From positions 177,080,030-177,144,029 of the forward strand of contig CM063505.1 in NCBI GenBank assembly GCA_032207245.1: 64,000 nt of DNA. Direction: 5' to 3'. A program made the position numbers and the translations under genes. The stretch comes from Pardosa pseudoannulata. Taxonomy: Eukaryota > Arthropoda > Arachnida > Araneae > Lycosidae. Below are positions 35,269 to 47,435 of the stretch, piece after piece. Numbering within the stretch: the first letter of the stretch is position 1; every line of letters begins with the position of its first letter. The notes below the pieces were generated by a model. The model saw only the letters and a program-made list of their open reading frames with translations, was not told where the DNA came from and ran no database searches.

Positions 35269-36482
35269 TACTGTATACCAATAAGTATTTGGACACCTAT
35301 GCGAATGATGATATCTGCGGTCCTGAAATATGTCACGTCCTCCGCCGGTATACATCGTGTAGGAAACAGCATTGGCATTAGTCGCATGCAAGATGCCGTG
35401 CAGTTCGGAGTTCTCTTATTTCGAGAAAGGTGTAATTATCGGGTCTCACAAATGTGTCCGATCTTTAAGAGACATATCTAGCGATCTGAAGTACCCAAAA
35501 TCGACAGTGGCCTATGTGATTAAGAAGTAGAAGGTGAGCGGTGATTGTCGGAATGTGCCCCGAATCGGCAGACGAACGAAACTGGGAGATAGAGACCGAT
35601 GAGTTATGTCCAGAAACATTCGGAAGAATCGCACCCACCCGATGGCCCTCATCCACGAGGAGTTTAAACAGGCATCCGGGAGTATTGTTTCAATGAATAC
35701 CATCCGTGATGAAGCACATCTGTTTGGTTTTAATGGTCGTGATGCTGCCCATAAGAATTTGGTCACAAAGTCCAACCGTGATACTTGGTTAATGTGGTGC
35801 AAAGCAGATCGAAAATTGGACCTTAGATCAATTTAAACGGGTTCTTTGGAGCGACAAATCAAGGTTCACCCTTTACTGTTCTGATGGCAGGGTCTGGGTT
35901 TGGCTTCTCCCTGGAGAACGCCTCCTGTCAGAGTGCATTGTGCCAACAGTTAAGTTAAGCGGATGTGGAATTATGGTCTGAGGTGTTTATCCTGGTATGG
36001 AGTGGGACCCTTGGTCCCCATTTATGGTAAGCTCAACGCCGATGCCTACTGCACTATTTTAGAGGACAATGTGCTTCCTACGTTATGGCAGTTGGACGGA
36101 CCCCTGTTACCTTCAGGACAACAATGCCAGTTGTCCTTTTTCGAGGTCAACCAAGGCTTGGTATGGTACCAATAGAGTTCATCGAATGGACTGGCCTGCC
36201 CAGAGCCCAGACCTGAACCCTATCGAGAACCTCTGGGATGAGTTGGATCACCGAATTAAGGGGTGCACTACCCGTCCAAAATCGACGAAAGAACTTGTAT
36301 GTCTACTTCAAGCCGAGTGGAAGACAATACCACTAACTGTAATACAAAGACTTGTGGAAAGTATGCCCCGGAGGATTCACGCTGTAATTGCCTCTCGTGG
36401 AGGCTCTACCAACTATTGATTTTGAATAAAGTTAATTTTTCTTTTCTATCACAGGTGTCCAAATACTTATTGGTAGACAGTG
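35269..36482 (+). mobile_element. Tc1 family transposon with broken transposase
   Basis: About 1.2 kb bounded by inverted repeats. The left CTGTATACCAATAAGTATTT continues GGACACCT; the right complement CACTGTCTACCAATAAG continues identically through TATTTGGACACCT. Both ends abut (TA)n, and TA is the Tc1/mariner target. It carries one transposase pseudogene. The element is full length in outline, so its damage is point mutations and small indels rather than truncation. Confidence 0.92.
35303..36419 (+). pseudogene. Tc1 transposase pseudogene
   Basis: Spread over several frames. The DNA-binding region includes EKGVIIGSHKCVRSLRD-like sequence near 35425-35480 and a stop at KK*KVS. The catalytic region includes WSDKSRFT (35849; first Asp), ERLLSECIVP, GIMV*GV where the usual Trp codon is TGA, PLVPIYGKLNADAY, LPTLWQL, then QDNNASCPFSRS (second Asp), and DWPAQSPDLNPIENLWDELD (third acidic residue, Glu). 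It ends [17 protein letters not shown] and stop at 36419. Length and motif order match an intact transposase of about 340 residues, but at least two frameshifts and two stops disable it. Confidence 0.9.
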
Positions 36483-36738
<256 letters not shown>

Positions 36739-36928
36739 AGAAAATGTAAGAATTATTTAAAAAAATAAAGAACTAAACGTTCCAATTTTTAAACGTTTCT
36801 TTAAAAACTTTAGAATAAATTAAAACTGTCATTCATTCTTGTTGCTCTAGGAATTTTATTTATTTATTTAATTTTTTTAGATCTCATGTGTAGTGATTTT
36901 CTTTTGTATTAGAATTATAAAAAAATTA

Positions 36929-36931
<3 letters not shown>

Positions 36932-36971
<40 letters not shown>
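36932..36971. repeat. (TA)n microsatellite
   Basis: About 40 bp of TA. Confidence 0.95.
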
Positions 36972-36974
<3 letters not shown>

Positions 36975-38259
36975 TAACCTCGATCTATAGTTCAGTTTTA
37001 TTCATTTTCACACATTGATTGTTCGAATCATTTGATCCCGAATTTATTTCCAAAGAACCAGTGTTTTTCCCCCTGATTATCTCCTTCGTATTCTTTGTTT
37101 TGCCACGGCTATCATCGAGAAATTTCATTCTGGTCGGTTTGTTTTCTCAAAAGTTTCGCTTTATGAGAAATTTATAAAATTGAGGAAAATAAGATTTCTA
37201 CGTCCATAAGAATATTTTTAAGGTGGTGTGGGCATTGAAAACCTTTCTGGTTCATCAAGGGTATTTCCTTGCCGCCGGAGGAAGTTTTTTAATGGTGGAT
37301 AGAATTCAGGTGGAAACAGTCATTGCTTCGATGGAATACTTTAGTGAAATAACAATCACACCAGCTAGATTTACAGATACATCCAATTTGTCACTCCCTT
37401 ACATCCTCTGATTAATTTGTAAATCAGAAAAGAGGCTGTCGTTGTCATATTTTTAAGCATTATTTACCTCAGCGCACAGTGTCATTGAATAAGTATGTCT
37501 AGTGGTAAAGGCGAATGAACGCTCATCCTTTACAGTCAAGCGATCCACTTGGACAAAATGAGTATAAAATACAAAATATTTTTAAGTTTGCTCACTGTAA
37601 CTCTAAATGTATTTCATAAAATGTCAATCACTTCCAAAGAATGTTGTAAAAAGCCTCACATTTTACCGAATTCCTACATCTACTGCCCTCATTTACCGTT
37701 TTCTATTTTCGTCCCCCAGAAAAACTATAGATTGAGGTTTTACTGTATACGATATCTATTTAAATGCAAAATCTACAAACAATCTACCATAAAATTCTTT
37801 AATAATTTCATTATATTTCCCATTCCAATAATAGCTAAGTTTTATTTTCCCGAAAATAAACTTCCGTGTCATTTTTTCGAGAAGAAAGAAGATTGCTCGA
37901 TTGTGCAATACTTATCACGGAAACAACTTTCACTAAACGAGCGCTTTGTTTTAATGCAACAAAAAGATCACGAAGGACGCGTTATTCGATAACTGCGCGC
38001 TCTCCAGTGACGTGTCAGTCATTCATCCCTCTACCGGGTGAATTAAACGAACCGCCAATGAAGCATCCGATGTGCAACACTATGTAGGTTGATAAAAGAT
38101 GACTTCCCTGGAGCTGCTTTAAAAGAGCTCTCCACTCACAACTGGATTCGGATTCTAAGTCCAGTGCTGTTAAGTCACAGGCGTCTGACCGGCACATTTT
38201 ACCACAAGTCAAGAGAACATTGGAGAATTTTATTTGGCAGTCTAATTTCTCAATCTTAT
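36972..38259. other. No gene recognised
   Basis: Less AT-rich at 37860-38180. An open frame of 147 codons (37549-37992) begins MSIKYKIFLSLLTVTLNVF after two or three residues, but it is rich in AT-encoded residues, resembles no family I know and lacks evident splice context. I do not call it. Confidence 0.35.
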
Positions 38260-38529
38260 ACAGTTTTCAATCTTCGCATGTTCGACTGCATATAAATTAT
38301 ATTTTTTGTGATATATATTAAAAGATTTAGAGCAGTTGTTTAGGTAATTTCAGTAATCGGACGTTTATTTATACACAAAATTTGTCCTTTTGTTTTGACC
38401 ATTTGCGAGTGACAATCAGCCAAACAGGTAAATTTTTTCTTAATTATAAGTCTTTTATGTAATTTTTATATGTTTTTTTAAATATTGTTATGATTCTGAT
38501 ATTATAAATAGTTTTACTAGGTTTATAAA
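38260..38529. repeat. Left flank of the 255-bp satellite, duplicated at 42355-42800
   Basis: CTTCGCATGTTCGACTGCAT, ATATATTAAAAGATTTAGAG and GCGAGTGACAATCAGCC...CAGGTAAA have diverged counterparts, in the same order, at 42361, 42585 and 42688. The second copy has a SINE inserted. Confidence 0.65.
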
Positions 38530-41500
38530 ATATTAATGCCTCTGGAAATTTATCGTTAAATTCAATTTGGTTCGGACAGTGAATGTATAGAAAAATTCAC
38601 TTAGTAAAAAATTTTGTAAGGAAAAATCTAGAAACTTTTAAAGAGTGTGTACATCAACGCATATTAAACTGAACACACATGCATGTATATAAATGGATGG
38701 ACAAATAGATAAATAATTTATGATTGTTTTCACGCCATGCTGTAGTGTTACCGTGATGTTAGCTTGATACTACAATATTATAAATACCTTTATAAGATAT
38801 TAATGCCTCGGAAAATTTATCGTTGAGTGTATTTTACTTCTCATACAATGTAGGCAGAAAAAAATTCATTCAGTAAAAAATTTTGTAAGCAAAAATCTAG
38901 AAACTTTTAAAAAATATGTACATTAACACTATTAAATTGAACACACCCATACATATATATAAATGGATGGACAAATAGATAAATAATTTATTATTGTTTT
39001 CAAGCCACGTTATGATGTTATCTTGATATTGCAATATTATAAATAGTTTTACAAAATATTGGTGCCTCGGAAAATTTATCGTTTAGTTTATTTTACTTCT
39101 CGTACCATGCATGCAGACCATGCATGCAGACCAGAGAAACATTCATTCAGTAAAAAATTTTGTAAGCAAAAATCTAGAAAGTTTTAAAAAATATGTACAT
39201 TAACAAGTACTGAATTGAACACACACGTGCATATATATAAATGAATGGACAAATAGATAAATTATTACTGCTTTCACGCCATGTTGTGATGTTATCTTGA
39301 TATTACAATATTATAAATAGTTTTATAAAGTATTGATGCCTCGGAAAATTTATCGTTGAGTATATTTTACTTCTCGTACTATGCATGCAAAGAAAAATTC
39401 ATTCAGTAAAAAATTTTGTAAGCAAAAATATAGAAACTTTTAAAAAATATGTACATTAACACTATTAAATTGAACACACCCGTGCATATATATAAATGAA
39501 TAAATTATTACTCTTTTCATGCCATGTTGTGATGTTATCATGATATTACAATATTATAAATAGTTTTATAAAATATTGATGCCTTGGAAAATTTATCGTT
39601 GAGTGCATTTTACTTCTCATATTATGCAGAGAAAAATTCATTCAGTAAAATATTTTGTAAGGAAAAATCTAGAAACTTTTAAAGAGTGTGTACATCAACG
39701 CATATTAAACTGAACACACATGCATGTATATAAATGGATGGACAAATAGATAAATAATTTATGATTGTTTTCACGCCATGCTGTAGTGTTACCGTGATGT
39801 TAGCTTGATACTACAATATTATAAATACCTTTATAAGATATTAATGCCTCGGAAAATTTATCGTTGAGTGTATTTTACTTCTCGTACAATGTATGCAGAG
39901 AAAAATTCATTCAGTAAATAATTTTGTAAGCAAAAATCTAGAAACTTTTAAAAAATATGTACATCAACACGTACTGAATTCAACACACATGTGCATATAT
40001 ATAAATGAATGGACAAATAGGTAAGTTATTACTGTTTTCACGCCATGTTGTGATGTTATCTTGATATTACAATATTATAAATAGTTTTATAAAATATTGA
40101 TGCCTCAGAAAATTTATCGTTGAGTGTATTTTACTTCTCGTATTATGCAAGAGAAAAATTCATTCAGTAAAATATTTTGTAAGCAAAAATCTAGAAACTT
40201 CTTAAAAATATGTACATTAATACTATTAAATTGAACACACATTGTGATGTTATCTTGATATTTCAATATTATAAATAGTTATATAAAATATTAATGCGTC
40301 GGGAAATTTATCGTTGAGTGTATTTTACTTCTCGTACAATGTGTGCAAAGAAAAATTCATTCAGTAAAACATTTTGTAAGCAAAAATCTAGAAACTTTTT
40401 AAAAATATGTGTATCAACACGTATTAAACTGAACACACTTGCATATATATAAATGGTTGGACAAATAGATAAATTATTACTGTTTTCACGCCATGTTGTG
40501 ATGTTATCATAATATTACAATATTATAAATAGTTTTATAAAATATTGATGCCTTGGAAAATTTATCGTTGAGTATATTTTACTTCTCGGAGAGTACCTGC
40601 ATTGAAAAATTGATTTAGTAAAACATTTTTGATTAAAAATTAAGAAACTTTTAAAGAGTGTGCACATCAGTACGTATCAAATTGAGCACACATGCATGTA
40701 TATAAATGGATAGACAAATAGATAAATTATTACTATTTTCACGTCATGTTGTGATGTTATCTTGATATTACAATATTGTAAATAGTTTTATAAAATATTG
40801 GTGCCTAGGAAAATTTATCGTTTAGTGTATTTTACTTCTCGTACTATACATGCAGAGAAAAATTCATTCAGTAAAAATTTTTTTAAGCAAAAATATAGAA
40901 AGTTTTAAAAAATATGTACATCAACACGTACTGAATTCAACACACATGTGCATATATATAAATGAATGGACAAATAGGTAAGTTATTACTGTTTTCACCC
41001 CATGTTGTGATGTTATCTTGATATTACAATATTATAAATAGTTTTATAAAATATTGATGCCTTGGAAAATTTATCGTTGAGTGTATTTTACTTCTCGTAC
41101 TATGCATGCAGAGAAAAATTAATTCAATAAAAAATTTTGTAAGCAAAAATCTAGAAACTTTTTCAAAAATATGTACATTAACGCTATTAAATTGAATACA
41201 CCCGTGCATATATATAAATGGATGGACAAATAGATAAATAATTTATTATTGTTTTCACGCCATGTTGGGATGTTATCTTGATATTGCAATATTATAAATA
41301 GTTTTATAAAATATTAATGCCTCAGAAAATTTATCGTTGAGTGCATTTTACTTCTTGTACTATGCATGCAGAGAAAAATTCATTCAGTAAAAAATTTTGT
41401 AAGCAAAAATGTAGGAACTTTTAAAAAATATGTTCATTAACACTATTAAATTGAACACACTCGTGCATATATATAAATGGATGGACAAATAGATAAATTA

Positions 41501-42290
41501 TTGCTGTTTTCATGCCATGTTGGGATGTTATCTTGATATTACAATATTATAAATATTTTTATAAAATATTGATGCCTCGGAAAGTTTATCGTTGAGTGTA
41601 TTTTACTTCTCGTACTATGCATGCAGAGAAAAATTCATTCAGCAAAATATTTTGTAAGCAAAAATGTAGGAACTTTTAAAAATATGTTCATTAACACTAT
41701 TAAATTGAACACACCCGTGCATATATATAAAAGGAGGGACAAATAGATAAATAATTTATTATTGTTTTCACGCCATGATAGGATGTAGGATGTTATCTTG
41801 ATATTGCAATATTATAAATAGCTTTATAAAATATTAATGCCAAGGAAAATTTATCGTTGAGTGTATTTTACTTCTCGTACAATGTATGCAAAAAAAATTC
41901 ATCCAGTAAAAAATTTTGAAAGCAAAAATCTAGAAGCTTTTAAAAAAATATGTACATCAACACGTATTAAAATGAACACATACATGCATATATAGAATTG
42001 GATGGATAAATAGAGAAATAATTTATTGCTGTTGTCATGCCATGTTGTAATGTTGCTATGATGCTGCAATATTATAAATAGCTTTATAAAATATTAATGC
42101 CTAGAAAAATTTATTGTTGAGAATATTTTACTTCCTGGAGAGTACATGCATAGAAAAATAGATATAGTAAAACATTCTGGAAGGAAAAATCAAGAAACTT
42201 TTAAAAAATATGTGCATCAGTACGTATCAAATTGAATACACACATGCATGTATATAAATCGATGGATAAATAGATAAATAATTTACCACT
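38530..42290. repeat. About 255-bp satellite, about 15 copies
   Basis: Each unit contains AATGCCTCGGAAAATTTATC, TTGAGTGTATTTTACTTCTC, GAGAAAAATTCATTCAGTAA, TTTTGTAAGCAAAAATCTAG, a TATGTACATTAACACTATTA-type block, ATAAATGGATGGACAAATAG and TTTTCACGCCATGTTGTGAT. The GCCT block recurs near 38535, 38803, 39063, 39338, 39580, 39846, 40101, 40296, 40549, 40802, 41059, 41317, 41572, 41839 and 42100. Spacing is mostly 243-277, with one 195-bp deletion unit ending at 40296. The first two units differ most from the rest, and a nearly exact copy of the first recurs at about 39660-39740. Confidence 0.95.
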
Positions 42291-42401
42291 AGTCTAGATC
42301 AAATACTTTGCTTAGTTTGTTTGGAAATTTTGTTGGACTGTCTTGCATCACTTTAAAGCTTCTCATGTTAATCCGCATATAAAGTATATCGTTAATCAAA
42401 T

Positions 42402-42564
42402 GAGCCGAACGATGGCCGAATGGTTAGGACGTTGATCTTTGGTACCGGAGTTCGTGAGTTCGAATCCCACTGTGGTGTGGATGTACGTAGTCGTTTGGAA
42501 TCGGCTTTAAGCAGTACGTCCCGGTCTTCTTAACCCTTGTGTTGCAAAAGGTAGACCGTAGCGC
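42402..42564 (+). mobile_element. SINE, family 1
   Basis: Intact head GCCGAACGATGGCCGAATGG and B box AGTTCGAATCCCAC, with body to GTAGACCGTAGCGC. A short duplication TCAAAT flanks it (42396-42401 and 42565-42570). It splits the diverged copy of the satellite's left flank. Confidence 0.85.
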
Positions 42565-42570
42565 TCAAAT

Positions 42571-42950
42571 TTTTTCTTTATCATATGTATTAAAAGGCTT
42601 AAAGTGATTGTTTAGTGGATACGAATTAAGTATTCAGCTGCTGATAACACTTTTTTACATACGAAATTGACTTTTCTTTTATACGTTTGAGAGTAACTGT
42701 CAGCCGTCATAGAGGTAAACCTTCACCAGTCTTTTATATTATTACCTCTATCTTTTAAATATTGTTACGATATTGCGGTATTGTAAATATGCTAATAGGA
42801 CACTAACATTTATCGTTCAGTTTATTTTGCTTTTTGTATGCATAAAAATATTTATTTAGTAAAATAGTTTCTGAGAAAAAATTTGATAACTTTAAGAAAC
42901 TTTTTTAAGTCAGCACATATTAAATTGAATATACACATGCATACATACAA

Positions 42951-42955
<5 letters not shown>
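42571..42955. repeat. Second copy of satellite flank plus one outlying 255-bp unit
   Basis: TGTATTAAAAGGCTTAAAGT, GAGAGTAACTGTCAGCC and AAATATTGTTACGATATTG parallel 38300-38500. CATTTATCGTTCAGTTTATT and AAATTGAATATACACATGCA then parallel the satellite unit. This is an old, diverged outlier of the array. Confidence 0.6.

Positions 42956-43020
<65 letters not shown>
42956..43020. repeat. (TA)n microsatellite
   Basis: About 65 bp of TA. Confidence 0.95.
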
Positions 43021-43027
<7 letters not shown>

Positions 43028-43821
43028 ATATATCAAAATTATTACACTTAACATATCTCTTTAAGATTTTCATTTTCCTATTCTTCTTTCATATTCTTCT
43101 TCATTCTTCTTTCATTCGTATTTTCCCAACCACAAAACCTCAGATTTAAAAGGAGTGGTCGCTACTTGAATTTTTTCAATTCCTTTCCCAAAGCTAACTC
43201 TGAAATAAATGATAATTTTCTGTCCACTCGCCACATTTTCTACCTGTCTCAATCAAATGATTCACTTTTCCCATGATCTAATTTCCTTTCTGACGGTTAA
43301 CGTCGCTGACTAAACTGCTCTTTTTTGGGACAGAATTTGTCTCATCTCTCGTTTTGAGGCCGATTTTGTGATAGAAAAGTGTTTTCACTCATCTCTTATT
43401 GCTCTGCTGTTGTCGGAAAAACATGCCTTTTACCTTGTCTACCACGGACTTCACTGTTAGTTCAATGTAACTACGATTGAAATTTAGTTAAGCTCACTCA
43501 TTGTCCAGTGAACACGGGCAATTAAAAATAAAACGTAGCTAAAATTTTTAATTGTGACCGGCGGGTTAGTTTTGTTGTGTTACATTCATACATACATGCA
43601 TACTCGACGGACGTTGTGCTGTTTTAACATTGTAAATCCAAAAATTGTAAAATATTTTAAAATAAATTATAAATTGGACCGTTTTGATGGAAAAGTAAAG
43701 AAAAAAATTATTTAAAAAAAAAAATATTTAACGCCACCACGCGTACAGCCATCACAAACGTTATCAGATTAATCAATGTATTTCTATGTTTTACTCATAT
43801 TTAACACTTATCTACTCATAT
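43021..43821. other. No feature recognised
   Basis: No supported gene or repeat; a CATACATACATGCATAC microsatellite-like stretch lies near 43590. Confidence 0.45.
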
Positions 43822-45025
43822 TTAACCCTCTGCCTGCTCCTCCCGCGATTTCCACGGGCAACTCAAATGTAGCCAATTCTGCTCATCCCGCGATTTCCGC
43901 GGGCATGTGTTTTTCTTTCTTTATCGATGAGCGCATCCTGTTTATTCCCCGTTTAAGCTCTTAAATAAATCATATACAGTATTAGACGTTTAATTTACGT
44001 TTTAAAGAACAGATACCATTAGTTATCAATTTAATTGCCGTATTTGAAGGCGTGTAGGATTACCGCTAACTTTTTGCGGTTTTCTTATCAGAAATGGCTG
44101 CTAGAAAACGATCAGCGATTGACAGAGTGTATATTTCTGATTCAGATTCTGAAAGCAATTTTAGTTGAGATAATGATATTGATATAGAAGTTTTGGTCTG
44201 CTTCTCATATAGCGATGAATTTGATAATAATTCAATAAACTTGCAAAGCGTTAGGCAGTGTTGCAAAATTGATTGGAACGCTACGCTCCGAAAACAACAG
44301 GGGAATCATTATATTAAAATTTTCAGGCTGTTCTTAGATCAATCGTTGTGGAATGCCTATGTACTTTACTAAAGCAAAACCCCAGACAAACTATAAAACT
44401 TTTGGAATTTTGTTTGAAATTTGTTGAAGAAAGTATCGAAAAATATTCGGATACAAATAAAAGCGGTTGTCCTGGAAGACCGAGTTCTACTTGGAACCCT
44501 TTGATATCGATACCTCGTTATTTTCCAAGTGACATACCACCTAAACCCATAAAAAGAGAACCTCGAAGACAATGTCGTGTATGCTGTTCAGGAAAAGATG
44601 CAAATGGCAAAAATATTTGCAAAGAAACACGAATCTGGTGCAAAGACTGGGAAGTTGGACTTTGCCTTGAATCCTGCTTCAAACCCTATCACACTAAACT
44701 GCATTTCTAATATATTTTTAGTCAGTCCTTTATATATTCTTAAATTTTGTATATTTTTTATATTATTTAATAAAAAGACGCTAACTGTAATTCAATAGAA
44801 ATTTATTTTAAAAAGAATTATTTTGGTGAAATCATGTGAAATTAGTTTCTAATGATACTTACAACTTAGTTTCTAAGGCTAAAAATCTATATAAAAAAAT
44901 ATTTCCTGCAAAGAAAACATGCATTTTTGAATTCTCCAATATATATAGATTTCAAATAGGCAATAAAAAAAATATGTCATTTTTAAAGCGATTTCGGTCA
45001 AAAAATTGAGCAGTCAGAGGGTTAA
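43822..45025 (+). mobile_element. Internally deleted piggyBac element
   Basis: TTAA at 43822-43825 and 45022-45025. Inverted ends CCCTCTGCCTGCTC (left) and CCCTCTGACTGCTC (right, complement), 13 of 14. Two 17-nt hairpins with CCCGCG/CGCGGG-type stems lie at 43842-43858 (one mismatch) and 43887-43903 (perfect), only near the left end. The 1196-bp element keeps both ends of the transposase gene but not its middle. Confidence 0.9.
44094..44710 (+). pseudogene. piggyBac transposase, ends only (catalytic core deleted)
   Basis: Starts ATG at 44094 with MAARKRSAIDRVYISDSDSE, the acidic N terminus typical of piggyBac transposases, and hits TGA after SNFS. It continues past the stop with acidic residues, then jumps to IFRLFLDQSLWNAYVLY, a block that lies after the DDD core in intact proteins. 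After a frameshift near 44360 it continues to RPSSTWNP, RYFPSDIPPKP and the C-terminal cysteine-rich domain (QCRVCC, ICKETRIWC, GLCLESCF, PYHTK) ending at 44710. The catalytic Asp residues are absent; the intact protein would be about 550-600 residues. The C-terminal domain normally binds the element ends. Confidence 0.88.
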
Positions 45026-45240
45026 TCGCATTTACGTGTTTTAAATTTTATTTAATCGCATTTAAGTCATATTAAACCATTATTATTATATTATTTTTTA
45101 GCCTTTTTTATTATTAATCTTTTATTATTAATTTGCTTAACTTTTATTATTTTCTTAATTTATTTAATGGAACTGGCATCTTTATCACTGTTATATTCAT
45201 CAAGAACCTCTCCCTTTAATAATTTCACATCTTACTTACT

Positions 45241-45440
45241 GGAGATATGCCCTAATGGGCCAGGGACTCCAATAACTACCATCAAATGGAAGCTGGTGGT
45301 TACCAGATTAAATTAAAATTCTCATATCGCCTGTACGGGTATTTGATCCTAGGACGTCTCGTACTGACGCCCGGTGAGCTGACCATGCGCCTCAGATACG
45401 TTGGCAGTGAAGGGTTTCGATCTGCATTATAATAATCTCA
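45241..45440 (-). mobile_element. Possible tRNA-derived SINE of a third family
   Basis: The minus strand reads GGCGCATGGTCAGCTCACCG, GGCGTCAGTACGAGACG and CCTAGGATCAAATACCCG, resembling a tRNA A-box, anticodon arm and B-box in order. The adjoining GGTTACCAGATTAAATT and CATCAAATGGAAGCTGG could be its body. Single copy in the window, so the ends are unknown. Confidence 0.45.
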
Positions 45441-45602
45441 ATAAGCTCGCAATTCCGGATATTTAATAAAAAAAAACATTTTCTATCGGATCAAATTGTG
45501 AATCTAAACCATTCTCAAATCAACTTAATTACATACACATAATTTAATCAAAATCAGTCCAGCCGTTTAGGGAGAGTTCTATTACAAATACACAGACAGA
45601 AG

Positions 45603-45606
<4 letters not shown>

Positions 45607-45668
<62 letters not shown>
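45607..45668. repeat. (TA)n microsatellite
   Basis: About 60 bp of TA. Confidence 0.95.
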
Positions 45669-45674
<6 letters not shown>

Positions 45675-47078
45675 CGATATGACACATGTAATCCCCAAAA
45701 ATGATGTCAGAGAATCTGAACCTTGGAATATTTATCTTAGCTGAAAATTCCACATCAATTAACTATAATCGGAAAAGTTTATCATTTTTATCATCGGTAA
45801 TTGGAAAAGATGTTTAGAGATCAGATCGCCATTAGTGCTTTAATGGTCTATGTCGTTACAGAAAGGTCACTTTACCCTATTTATCTGATGCATGTAAAAT
45901 GAAAATATGATGTAAACAATTTTTGGTGATTACATTCTAAGATTTTTTTAACAAGAATATCAAGAATTTTGTAGCATTTTTTAATACTGTACAAATACCT
46001 TTTTATCTATTCATAAGATATTTAAAGTAAAAGATAAACTCCCTCTTTTTAGCCTGAACCTTATATAATGATCCTAATTTAAGCAATAAAAATAATCTTG
46101 CATAATTTTTCCACCAACTTTAATCTTCCGTGACACCTTTTCTCTATCTTGCCCCTATGACTTCAGATTTAAGTTCTTGATATCAGTTGGTAACACAAGA
46201 CAGAAAAATGATCGACTCATATTTGTTGTTAGTGAATACATAATTTAAATTTCTGATTTTTGTCTATTTATCTACATTAATTTTTTCTAATACCATCTAG
46301 GACAATGTAAGATGCTAGTCTAAATGCACTGGCTGTTTTGTTGAATTTTTCTAATTGTACATGAATTGTACCAGTTTTGTCCATTAACTAAAGTTGACGT
46401 ACTATATGTGCATTTTTCATAATGAGTTTTCGGTATACAGTAATTCTGATATAAAAAAATTTTATTATAAGAGGGCGGGCTAGAAAGTAGTAATTTTCTA
46501 TTACTTTAAATTGTATATAAAGGAGAAATATATATTTTTAGTTTAAATATTTTCGTGTTCCGTATCACACAGTATTTTAAATAATTGGTATGTAATTCAA
46601 TTTGTTAGTAAGAAAGCTTATTTTACTCACCTTAAAACATAAAATATGTACACCATCAAACTTCAACAGGGGTTTGTTTCTATGGTCGGACTTAATTTAG
46701 GTGTCTGTCTATTCTCTAATTTCATAAATATGCCTGATTCATTTTTTATTCTTATGATAAAGTCACATTTAAATAACCATATAGAATAAAAGCAGTTTTG
46801 AGATCTTATAAGTTTAAAATACTCATAAATTTTTGTTCACATCACAGTATTAAATATACAATTTCATAAAGCAGCGAAGTAAAAATTTCATTTTGAAATA
46901 ACCATTTAAAAAAATTGAAATTTGCATTTACTTTTATTAATTTAAATATTTTTGTTCCACATTTTTTATAGATTTACTGCATCATATTGCAGAAGATTAC
47001 GCATAAGTTTTAGATACATATAATATTAAATTTATCTAATCTTTAATGGAATTATTGATATTAAATATTAGTGTTGAG

Positions 47079-47080
<2 letters not shown>
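45669..47080. other. No feature recognised
   Basis: AT-rich, no supported coding segment or repeat. Confidence 0.45.

Positions 47081-47108
<28 letters not shown>
47081..47108. repeat. (TA)n microsatellite
   Basis: Short TA tract just left of a SINE. Confidence 0.9.
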
Positions 47109-47112
<4 letters not shown>

Positions 47113-47128
47113 AATGTATAACTAAATT

Positions 47129-47435
47129 GAGCTGCGGTAGCTCAGTCCACAAAAACAGCGATCTTATAACTGAAAGGTTGCAGATTCGGGGCTGGAGCCA
47201 GTCTAAGATCCACCGTGTTCGCTAAAGGTGACTGGAACACTTAAAATATGTTCGTGGTCACAATGTCCTCCAAGTTCTCAAACGATACCTCTGGGAGTGG
47301 CAGGCCAAGCATGGGGGTCTTCTGCTTGGTCCCTGCTTCTAAATTACGAGGGCCCATCGGGGATAATGTTACTCGCGTCTGTACCATAACTTAAGCTGCA
47401 CGTGTCCCTTGGGTGGTGTTAAATGAATAACAAGT
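47129..47435 (+). mobile_element. tRNA-derived SINE, family 2
   Basis: Head GAGCTGCGGTAGCTCAGTCC with B box GGTTGCAGATTCGGGGC. Body AAAGGTGACTGGAACAC, GTCCTCCAAGTTCTCAAACG and GGTCCCTGCTTCTAAATTAC as in the other copies. The 3' part (TGTACCATAACTTAAGC, GGGTGGTGTTAAATGAATA) differs from the 7848 and 52905 copies, so this is a variant subfamily. Confidence 0.8.

Noticed and set aside
36180..36419. Functional Tc1 transposase from the longest frame
   Set aside because: The first catalytic Asp lies in a different frame upstream, and stops and frameshifts separate the blocks.
37549..37992. A 147-codon frame with a hydrophobic start
   Set aside because: Composition is what AT-rich sequence gives, no family is recognised and no splice or promoter context supports it.
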